From: Leptasterias polaris
Lineage: Eukaryota; Echinodermata; Asteroidea; Forcipulatida; Asteriidae
NCBI GenBank assembly: GCA_037783415.1
Contig: JAZGTN010000068.1
Coordinates: 372,001-436,000 of the forward strand
Length of the DNA stretch: 64,000 nt
Reading direction: 5' to 3'
In this document: in pieces, positions 55,752 through 64,000 of the stretch
Numbering within the stretch: the stretch's first letter is position 1
Layout: each line of letters opens with the position of its first letter
Notes under the pieces: generated by a model
Seen by the model: only the letters and a program-made list of their open reading frames with translations
The model's database searches: none
What the model was told of the DNA's origin: nothing
Program-made: the position numbers and the translations under genes

Positions 55752-58700
55752 GTAAGATGAAGATCAAAATGATCGTTTGCTTATGAGCGAATAAGTGCAA
55801 CAACAACAATGTAATAATGTTTGCTGAAGAAATTATACTACACTCAAATTAAAACTGTACAGCAACTATTAAGGTTTATATTGTTTGATCAATGCATTGG
55901 TTTGTCACGAAAATATATAACTTTATTGTCTAACCGAAGTGTCTTTGCAACAAAATATAAAAATGATATCCAACATTTAAGTTGTAATCTGACTTCATAT
56001 TTTTCCACAGTATACTTAAAATCTGATATAAAAAGCCACTTTAACCCTTTCCTGACTGAATTGTTTGGACATAAACAACTACTGAATACCGCATAAGTTG
56101 TTTGACCACTCAAGCGTGAAGCACACATTCTTACACAACAGAAAGCTTTCATTCAGAGGCCATTTTTACAAACTCCATTATCTTCTTGAAGACATTGTTT
56201 TCCAGCAAAATAAGTAATACAAAAGTTCTCACTTATTGAATTCCCTTTCATATAATCAAAAAATCATTGAGATTGGTCAATAAAGGTCAAAGTTCTTTGT
56301 CTTTCTTTCCTCTGTGTGATCTGTAATCTCAAACACTTTTTTGTACACAACCATATAGCGCTCCGTAGGTGTTTGGCATTTCGGATCTTTAAACTCCAGT
56401 TTGAAGAGATTGCAAAATGGCAACCTTATTTTATTTCACCATCATTAGAAAGATCCGACCTTTCCCTTTCCAATGATGGTAAGCTTGGGTACAGAGGGTG
56501 AACATGGACAAAACTGCAGCTTTATTACAAATGGCCTTTGTGCTCAGGCTTGAGTGCTCTTTTGTGTGTAAGCTTGGTGACTAAAGTTGCCAATGGTAAG
56601 GAAGAGGGGGTATTAGTGCAGTCGACTTACGTCGCCTATGGTAAGGAAAGGGTTAACGGCAACAAGTAATTCCCGGCAGTAGATAAACGGCAGTACAGGT
56701 TCTTATTTTAACTTGATAGTCTCCTGATCCACAATTTACTCAGCGGTAGTAGATAAACTGCAGCATAAGTTCTTATGTGAACTCCATAGTCTCCAGATTC
56801 ACAATCTGTCGCATTGTGTGTAGAGGCAGAGCGGTTAAGCACACCGGACTCGAGCTCTGGTGTTTCTGACCAGCAGAGTGTGGGTTCGAGTCCTAGTCTT
56901 GACACTTGTGTCCTTAAGCAAGACACTTAACCACATGCTTCGTCCTTCGGATGGGACGTTAAGCCGTAGGTCCCGTGTGTAATGCACGTAAAAGAACCCA
57001 GTGCACTTATCGTAAAGAGAAGGGGTTCGCCCCGGTGTTCCTGGTTTGATTGGCTGCAGATCGCACCACTACTATGCAAGTAAATGGATCTTACATTTTG
57101 AACATAGCTCGGCATACCCTGGCATACCCTGTAGAAAAATATAATAATGAGTGGTTGGAGATGCCCTCTTGTGTGATAAAGCGCTATACATGTAAGAACT
57201 GCATAGTGGCAGTATGTAAAGAGAAATGGTTCGCCCCGGTGTTCCTGGTTTGATTGGCTGCATATTGCGCCACAGCACCTTGTAAACCATTACATGGTGC
57301 TATGCAAAGGAATAGGTCTCATACTTCAACACGTAACTCCACATACCTTGTAGGAAAAATACTGAGCGCTTTGAGACACCCATCGGGAGTATAAAGCGCT
57401 ATATAAGAACTGCGTATTATTATTATTATTATTATAGTGGCAGTATGTAATATAGCAGGACAAATTCTTATGATTCAACAAAGCAAAGTAGATTAATTAT
57501 CACATGTTGTTACCGCAGACCGAATATTAATCAATACTCCACCATGTGACACCTCAGATCACATATTATTGTTTAGTCAAACACATCTTGAAGTCTTACA
57601 GTAGTTCTTGTGTTGTTGATTGAGAGAGGTGGAGAGACCAGTTAACTAGCAAGATTTAAAGAATCGTACGAGATTTGGAGATCTTCCAGGTGGATGTGTT
57701 GTCATGCGGGACTAGCATCTGATAAGAGAAGAAAAAACTGTATATTAATAGGCTCAAGTCTTCAGTTGTTCTTTCGTTTTGTTTGTCCTTCAGTATGTGA
57801 CCTTTGTCCATGTCTGTCTGTCTTGTGTTTTTGGAGTTGTTGTTGTTGTTGTTTTTTGTCTTGCAATTTAAAAATGAATAAAAAAAAATAAAAAATAAAA
57901 AATGTAAAAAAAGTTCTTGTGTTGTGATCCAATCTGCATCTCAGGAGTCCTGGATGAACTTGGCGAAGTCGGGATGAAGCTGGACTGTGTAAGGAAGCGG
58001 ATTGATTCTCTGGTCCAACAGCAAGACCAACTCCTCGGCAAGAAACAAGAGCTGAAAACCAAAGCAGACCAGTTGCAGACTCTGTGCCAGAAACTGGAAA
58101 CAGCAAGAGGGGACTTCCAGAAGTCAGGTAAACTCTAAGTACATATGGCGTGTCGTGGTTGAGCTGTCTGGCACCAGACCAAGTTATGGTGTTTCTGATC
58201 AGCAGAGTATAGGTTCGAGTCCTGGTCATGACACTTGTGTCCCTGACCAAGACACTTAACCATTATTGCTTGGTCCTTTGGATGGGACATAAAGCCTTAT
58301 AGGTCCTGTGTGTTGTGTAATGCACGTAAAGGAACCCAGTACACTCATTGTAAAGAGAAGGGGTTTGCCCCAGTGTTTTCTAGTATGGTTGGCTGCAGAT
58401 TGCGCCTCAATATGGGTCTCATATTCATTACTCTGCACACCTGTGTTAAAGACAAGAAGTGGATGTCAGCACCGTGAGCTCCAGTCTGTAATGGATACCA
58501 GGGCTGTATAATTGTTCATTATCATCATTAAGTGAAAAGGGATCAGGTTGGCTTATAAGTGGTATCTTACCCTGCCATATACAATTGTAGACCAAGGCTT
58601 GAATCCCACCTCAGGATCAGAACTGGGCGTATGAACTTGGATGTGAGTCTCTACCCAATAATTGAGTTCCCCATTTTAGATTTTCCTCGCACATCTTCTT

Positions 58701-61700
58701 GTCTTCTATCTACAAGCCACTATTTATGAATTGTTTGGTTTTTATACCAGGAATACATTAATACATAGTATTTAATCGATGTAATATTTGCATAGGGATA
58801 CAGTAATTATCACATATCGGTGTGGGGTAAAAGCAAAATAATAATTATACTAATGAAATAAAATGGACAGGGAAGTCTAGGCTCCTTCAGGGAAAGGACT
58901 TTAAGCATTACCCCATTACCCCTTCTTTGAGCAATGAAGCCATAGATCTTAACTTCCCCAGATTTCACCTGGTCCGAAGAGCTGCATCACTTGAAGAAGT
59001 CAGTGTTTGGAATCAAGACCCTGAGATCAATGCAGGAGCAAGTGATAAACACGACTATGTCTGGAAGAGACTGCCTTCTGGTCATGCCTACAGGGGCTGG
59101 AAAGAGCCTGTGCTACCAGCTACCTGCACTCCTGACAAAAGGTAGATACCCTTTGGAGAGTTGGAGATGATCCCAAGAGAAGACTGAGGAGATACATGTA
59201 GTAGTGGAGGGAGGGTTTGCGTTGTATCTTTACTTGCCTTCCACCTCAAGGACCCCGGTTCGAATCATGCAGAGGGCACTACATGTATGTGGATTGGGTT
59301 TTCAGTCAGTACCTGACTGCGTGGGTTTTCCCTGGAATAGTTTTCTGGGGTTTTCCTCCCACATCTAAAACTGAAACTTCCTTCCTTGTCTTCTCTCCAT
59401 TGGGTTCTTGGTTAGTACAGTGATTAAGTTCACTTTTATGAGAGTCCTTGGCTTCACAACCAGAAAAAATGAATTTAAATGAAATGAAATGAAATAAGAG
59501 ACTAAACACCTTGCCATTAATCTATTGGTACAGTATACCAAATAATGGCAAAAGGTGCACAGCTTGACTTTCTCTGGGGATCTGAAACAAGCCTCTTAGA
59601 TTTTCTGTGGAGAAGTTTTGGTGGTGTGATGGCGAATGGGGATGGGTGGGGGTAGTAATAAGAAGGGGAAGGGAGATCCAAAATCTATCCCACCGTATCA
59701 TGACACAACTTGAGCCACTTTCACACCAGATGAATTGTTTCCCAGGAAATTCCCAGGAAATTCCCTGGGATATTTGGTTAACCTTTTCACTCTTGAATTC
59801 CTAAACCTGGCCAACTCTGCTTGGGAGTAGGGTTAAATGAGATAACCCTTGGGGTAGCTCACCGAGTGTAAATTTTCCCCATGAAAACGACCAAGGGGGC
59901 GGTGGAAAGTGTTACAAATTTTGCACTGATTTCCTGGGTTATAGTACCTGGGAATTGGCTCTGTAGTGTGAACAAGAACTCCAGAAGGTCAGTGCTCCTT
60001 TGATGGTTTGTAGTGGTGATGTAACCATTTGCGTCACTGCATTCATTAACCGCGTTATGATTCAGTGTCTCTTTTTGTCTGACATTTTGACTTTAACATC
60101 GCACCCTCTGTAGGCGTGACGCTAGTGGTGTCTCCCCTGGTGTCACTGATGGAGGACCAGACCCTTGCCATGGAGGAACTTGGTGTACCAGCCGCATTTC
60201 TATCATCAAGCACATCTCCAGAGCAGGTGCGTAAATACATTCACTCTGAATAGGAATGGAAGATTGGTTGCAGCATTGTATATAGACCCTTGCACAGGAC
60301 ATCAAAAAACCCAAACAGCGCCCTCACTGAGGTCGATGAAGACCTATCTTTGGCTGAGAGTTGTGCGCAGTGTGTACAATGCTTGCACATGTCCATTTTC
60401 TTACCTCGGTAATGGCGGCCATTGCAAGGGATTTATTTTGGGCTGGAAAAGACAGTGTAATATTTCAGTGTGAGAAGCATCATGGGTATTGACCCAATTC
60501 ACCTGAGGTCATCACAACAACAAATCTTGGATGTGCCATTTTGGGAGTCAGTTTCCCTGTGTGTTATACTCTGTTAAGCCTGATTCATACTTCATGCGAA
60601 GCGCATTTGACGCCCTGAAATTGCCACAAACCATTCTCTCAAGTCAAAACGTGCTCAACTCTTGTCAAAACAGCCGCTACAAGCATAGAATTATGACGTC
60701 AAATTCGCCTTGCATTTACATTCACAAGAAGTATGAACTGGGCTTCAGGTGAAGCGCGCTTGCGTAGACTCTCACCATATCTTACATGTCATTTGTCTCC
60801 CAAAGTGTACAGACCTGTTTGGTTTTTGCTGTCTGATGATGTCATGTTTCAAATTTCACTCTGACAGAGTATCAAATAAAATTAAATTTTACACAATTTT
60901 AACGTGAGGTTAGAGATTTTTTCCCCTCATCTCTAAAGGACTCTATATATCTATCTATGAGTGCATCACAAAACTTAATTTGACCTTAGCGCCCTCTTTA
61001 AACACTCAATAATTTGTCCTTTCCAGTTGAAGTCGACCAATGCTGCCATGCTGGATGATGACGCCCCTCTGCGTCTTCTCTACGTCACTCCAGAGAAGAT
61101 AGCAAAGAGCAAGCGCTTCATGGCTCAACTTCAGAAGTGTCATCTCAAGGGACGGCTGGCGAGGATCGCTATTGATGAAGTGCACTGCTGTAGTCAGTGG
61201 GGACACGACTTCAGGCCCGGTGAGTGCTTTTTATTGTAACTAGTTCATGGTGATCATGTTACATGTACCTGTAGTATTAAGATGTGCGAGTGTACTCCGG
61301 AGGTTTCTGCACAGTACAGGAAGATGAGATGGTGATGTACAGTCAAAGTAGCAAGAAACAATTCACCCTCTACAGCCTTATTTTGTTCACGCATCGGTCT
61401 TGATGCACTTCAATAAACTCTGCAAGTCTCCCACGGATCGAAAAAGAGAAAACAACTCGAACAAAGACTATATTATTCTATGAAATCAAATCTTCTTAAA
61501 TTCTATTCATACAAAATTCTTAAAAAACAAAAATACCCAGAGCAATTTGTTATAAATACAGTTTCAATTTTTATATAGTACATTTTAATAAAATTGGTAT
61601 TGAAACAAGTTTAAGACTTGGGACGAGGATGTTTATTTTTTAGAAACCCCATTTGCCAATCATGCTTACATAAGTTAAATGATAACATTAACGTCAGTTG

Positions 61701-64000
61701 GGCAACATTCTTAATTGTTTACAAGTAACTGGTAAGGGAGGTTAAGTCCGTTTCTCTGGTTTTCTTTGATGATTTGATAAATTTAATTACGAAAATTAAT
61801 ACATTATCTTCAATCCCCCCTCAATTTGTTATACATTTTGCTTTGTACTCTGCCATAACTGTGGTTTGTGGTTTTGTGACTGAAGACTGGCTAAAGGCCT
61901 TATAGTTTCTAGAAGTAGGCTAAAGTGTTCTATTTGTTATCCTGATCGATCCTGGAAAGTGTGTTGAAATTTGCTTCTTTTACAGATCCGCTCACAGTTC
62001 GATTTCTGTGAGTACTATATGCCTGCGTTATTTTAAGATTTTGAATTTTTATATTCTTGCCAATCTAACAACACAAGACTAGAAGGTTTCCATGGTGGAA
62101 AGACAATAACATAAGAAATTTGCGGTGAGATCTCTTTTGAGTGATTGGTGGTTCTGAGAACAGCCGATGGACTCGACATTTCTTATGTTACAAATTAACA
62201 ACATGTTCATGTTCATTTTTTCTCCAGTGATGATTATCTTAACTAATATTCCTGTACATTTGGACACTACAGATTATAAGATGCTGGGTGTTCTGAAGAG
62301 ACAGTTTCCAGAGGTGCCGGTACTAGGCCTGACAGCAACAGCAACAGCCAGCGTACTGGAAGATGTGAAGAACTTGTTGAATATGCACGCATGCGTCATA
62401 CTGAGGTCCTCGTACAACAGGGCTAATCTCCTCTATCAGGTACAAACAAAATTATCCAACACTTGTAGACCTGCAATTATCAAGCTTAACACTCTCAAGA
62501 GACTGAACAACTGTTTGAAACCATTCAACTGCATGGGTTGTGTATGTTGACACAACTGTGCACAAAACTTACTGTGTACATGTGTGGGCTGTTTGCATTC
62601 ACCACATGGTACCATATTGCATTCAAAACCACAGTGAACGATGTTAAATGGTAAGATGGTAGGAGGGTTGACTTAGTACTGTGTAGATGCATTCACCACA
62701 TGATATCCAATTTCAAGTTGGCATAGTTTATCTAAATTCAAAACCACAGTGGATGATATTAAATGGTCAGACAGTAGGAGGGTTGTCTGTGTACTGTGTT
62801 GATGTATTCACCACATGATATCGTATAACTCAAACAGCCAGACAGCTGCTTTTCAAATGGTGTACAAAAACTTTAGATGGAACCCGTTGACTTCATTCTT
62901 TCTTTTCTTGCAGATTTGCCACAAGCCCAGCAATCAGGCAAGCTTCAATGAGAAAATTGTGAATTTGTTGAACGGACGATTCAAGAACAAATCGGGTTTG
63001 TCGTTTCCATTCTAAGTCTTCTGTTGTTACTAAAAATGTAGATTCAAAAATGTAAGTCTTTGGTTTGTTAAGACACTGGTATTAGATATAACTTGGTTCA
63101 AAGATGCAGGATAGGGAGTCAACTCCTTTGAAAACCGAGTAATAATGTATTTGTTCTTGGAGTTTATGCCAGAAATTGTGTGAGGCTTTTCTTTTCTTGG
63201 ATGTTCAAAGTGCATAAAAGGGATTGCCCTTAACTTTTTCACTGACTAGCCAGTGGTAGTATACAATGAGCTTGCTGTTTCACTACTCTGCCACCGTTTC
63301 ATTGAAATAGGGATGCTTTCAACACTGAACTAGCCAGTTCGACCACATGGAGAGAATTCTGACCGGTCCTCGGGTATTTTAACTAGCAATTGGACAGCAG
63401 ACCGCTGTTAAGGGAGAGCGCTGCATTAACAATTAACAGTTCGGATACTGCCTAGGGCATAATTTGGCAGTTGTGATCCGAAGCAGTGTCATGCTGTATG
63501 TTAAGCCATGCATTTTAAGCCGTAAATTACTGCGTTTTCAGAAACTGCAAATATAAATTCCACAAACAGCCACTGCAGTCAAGGCATACCCAAGTTCAAA
63601 CTGACTCCCCAAACTTTATTTTTGTCGCAACTTGAACTTTTGCAAAGGTCAATTTAAGGTCACGTGGTGTGTTATAACCAGTAAAAATGCGTTAAAGTGC
63701 TGATTTAACCAGGCTAATACAGTACAGAAAATTTGGGCGACTCAATCGGCCTAGAACACTGCTAGGGTTGTAGTTGTTTTATGCAATATACATGTACTAG
63801 CCGTTGTCAAAATCAAAAACTGCCTTGAAACATGACTCTCAAAATGCACCCCAGATGAGTCCATCTCACTGGATAAGTGAGTTCTCACTGGATAAGTGAG
63901 TTATCCTCTTTCCTTTGCTTGATCCCCTCTTAAGGCATTATCTACTGTCTATCCAAGAAGAATACAGAAGACATGACTGATGCCTTGCGTAAGAGTAATA
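55697..64000 (+). CDS. RECQL: RecQ helicase RECQL (RecQ1), N-terminal half, 8 exons, cut by window end
   Basis: RECQL is an ATP-dependent 3'-5' DNA helicase of the nucleus used in replication-fork restoration and repair. Eight exons totalling 1,039 nt with consistent phases encode about 346 residues. In order: a short Ser/Thr-rich start, a coiled-coil-like segment (exon 2), motif 0/I with Walker A ([17 protein letters not shown]), motif Ia ([12 protein letters not shown]), [14 protein letters not shown], motif II ([16 protein letters not shown]), motif III (GLTATAT), the N-R-x-N-L-x-Y region, KPSN and [10 protein letters not shown], the start of the second RecA domain. [11 protein letters not shown] and [15 protein letters not shown] identify RecQ1 rather than BLM, WRN or RECQL5. 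The zinc-binding and winged-helix parts lie beyond the window. Confidence 0.95.
56813..57437 (+). repeat. SINE, S3 family, long copy with partial internal duplication and (ATT)n tail
   Basis: tRNA-like head (ggcagagcggttaagcac ... ggttcgagtcc), 'gacacttgtgtccttaagcaagacac', 'gttaagccgtaggtcc', 'agaacccagtgcacttatcg', 'gaaggggttcgccccggtg'. The last block is repeated at 57216-57275. The element ends 'agcgctttgag', 'aaagcgctatataag', (ATT)n, a 3' end like that of the L2-type LINEs in this window. Lies in RECQL intron 1. Confidence 0.88.
57945..58127 (+). CDS. RECQL: RECQL exon 2: coiled-coil-like N-terminal segment
   Basis: 183 nt, acceptor GCATCTCAG, donor GTAAAC. Reads [20 protein letters not shown] and on through [20 protein letters not shown], with regularly spaced hydrophobics. 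Human RECQL has a similar Glu/Gln/Lys-rich helix at its N-terminus. Confidence 0.88.
58142..58520 (+). repeat. SINE, S3 family
   Basis: Worn tRNA-like head, 'gacacttgtgtccctgaccaagacac', 'gtaaaggaacccagtac', 'agaaggggtttgccccagtg'. The tail ends 'tgttcattatcatcatta'. Begins 14 bp after RECQL exon 2. Confidence 0.82.
58545..58745 (+). repeat. SINE fragment, S4 family
   Basis: tRNA-like head remnant ('ggttggcttataagtggtatc', 'cttgaatcccacc') followed by 'gatttt.cctcgcacatctt'. More diverged than the copy at 59200. Confidence 0.6.
58962..59141 (+). CDS. RECQL: RECQL exon 3: helicase motifs 0 and I
   Basis: 180 nt, acceptor CTTCCCCAG, donor G|GTAGAT. Encodes [40 protein letters not shown] and [20 protein letters not shown]. 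The Q of motif 0 (RSMQEQVI) and the Walker A lysine are present. The P-loop reads GAGKS where human RECQL has GGGKS. Confidence 0.95.
59200..59495 (+). repeat. SINE, S4 family, well preserved
   Basis: tRNA-like B box (ggttcgaatc), 'gcatgtatgtggattgggttttcagtc' type body, 'gcgtgggttttccctgg', 'gttttcctcccacatctaa', 'agagtccttggcttcacaacc' and an (AAATG)n tail at 59464-59496. Confidence 0.85.
60114..60226 (+). CDS. RECQL: RECQL exon 4: motif Ia
   Basis: 113 nt, acceptor CCTCTGTAG, donor CAG|GTGCGT. Reads [20 protein letters not shown] and [17 protein letters not shown], matching the RecQ1 ...SPLxSLMEDQ...LGIxA...SS region. Confidence 0.95.
60375..60570. repeat. interspersed repeat, M4 family
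   Basis: 'gggtattgacccaattcacctgaggtcatc' and 'ccattttgggagtcag' are the inverse of words at 40580 and 41040-41075. Lies in RECQL intron 4. Confidence 0.5.
61027..61219 (+). CDS. RECQL: RECQL exon 5: Walker B (DEVH) motif II
   Basis: 193 nt, acceptor CTTTCCAG, donor G|GTGAGT. Encodes [20 protein letters not shown], then [20 protein letters not shown] and RP. This is almost identical to human RecQ1 and includes the DEVH box and the aromatic-rich loop. Confidence 0.97.
61400..61690. repeat. M5 MITE-like repeat, partial
   Basis: 'ctctgcaagtctcccacg', 'ggatcgaaaaagagaaaacaac' and 'gggacgaggatgtttattttttagaaacccc' match the left two thirds of 10023-10737. The right end is missing. Confidence 0.7.
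62273..62439 (+). CDS. RECQL: RECQL exon 6: motif III
   Basis: 167 nt, acceptor GGACACTACAG, donor CAG|GTACAA. Encodes [36 protein letters not shown] and [11 protein letters not shown]. Phase 1 in joins RP|DYK exactly as in human RecQ1. Confidence 0.96.
62595..62830. repeat. tandem repeat, 2-3 degenerate copies
   Basis: 'gcattcaccacatg' starts units at 62595, 62689 and (as gtattcacc) 62804. Each unit holds 'aaaaccacagtg.atgat.ttaaatggt..ga.agtaggagggttg', the inverse of the repeat in usherin intron 3 at 12322-12590. Confidence 0.8.
62914..62995 (+). CDS. RECQL: RECQL exon 7: linker between RecA domains
   Basis: 82 nt, acceptor TTTTCTTGCAG, donor G|GTTTGT. Reads [20 protein letters not shown] and GRFKNKSG, matching RecQ1 VRQKPSN...DIVKLINGRYKGQSG. 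Confidence 0.94.
63240..63425 (+). repeat. interspersed repeat, uninterrupted relative of 6105-7045
   Basis: 'tgactagccag', 'tagggatgctttcaacactgaactagcc' and 'gggagagcgctg' match the two halves of the repeat at 6105-7045 and show the site before insertion. Confidence 0.7.
63935..64000 (+). CDS. RECQL: RECQL exon 8 (truncated by window end): start of second RecA domain
   Basis: Acceptor CCCTCTTAAG. The first 66 nt read [20 protein letters not shown] after the split Gly, the motif IV region of RecQ1 (GIIYCFSQKDSEQV in human). Confidence 0.94.

Noticed and set aside
58962..59141. RECQL5 rather than RECQL
   Set aside because: Only the P-loop GAGKS agrees; [26 protein letters not shown] and KPSN...GIIYC are RecQ1-specific.
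58927..59145. Open frame reading [20 protein letters not shown]...
   Set aside because: Wrong frame of RECQL exon 3; the correct frame gives [12 protein letters not shown] with proper splice phases.

Overview
This is animal nuclear DNA: AT-rich, with genes split into short exons by GT...AG introns, and packed with short transposons. The proteins are deuterostome-like. The repeats (tRNA-headed SINEs, L2/CR1-like LINE tails, many short hairpin elements) suggest an invertebrate deuterostome, most likely an echinoderm such as a sea star. The species is an inference; the gene identities are not.

Four protein genes can be supported. (1) 586-17263, minus strand: the 5' part of usherin (USH2A), 12 exons giving the first 823 residues (signal peptide, LamG-like domain, laminin N-terminal domain, five and a half laminin-EGF repeats). 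It runs off the left edge. (2) 24170-29830, plus strand: a complete six-exon tetraspanin of the peripherin-2/ROM1 family, about 721 residues, with a very long repetitive C-terminal tail. (3) 47870-48604, minus strand: an intronless ankyrin-repeat protein resembling the protein phosphatase 1 regulatory subunit PPP1R27. (4) 55697-64000, plus strand: the N-terminal half of the RecQ helicase RECQL (RecQ1), eight exons, cut by the right edge.

Usherin and the peripherin-like gene are divergent neighbours whose start codons lie 6.9 kb apart. Both families act in vertebrate photoreceptors, so a shared regulatory region is possible, though nothing in the sequence proves it. The space between holds SINE copies, a decayed LINE and a hAT-type element. 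From 32 to 47.8 kb and from 48.6 to 55.7 kb I see no convincing gene, only transposon remnants and low-complexity DNA.

The mobile DNA is the most unusual part. At 30053-31328 a 1.28-kb near-palindromic foldback element, built from about 20-bp hairpin units, sits in an L2-like LINE with a 6-bp target duplication. At 21746-22986 a non-autonomous hAT element with a perfect 8-bp duplication sits in the 3' part of a CR1-like LINE. Introns carry hairpin elements, a 32-bp minisatellite beside an usherin splice donor, and a roughly 100-bp repeat shared by usherin and RECQL introns. One SINE family has a 3' end like the L2-type LINEs here.
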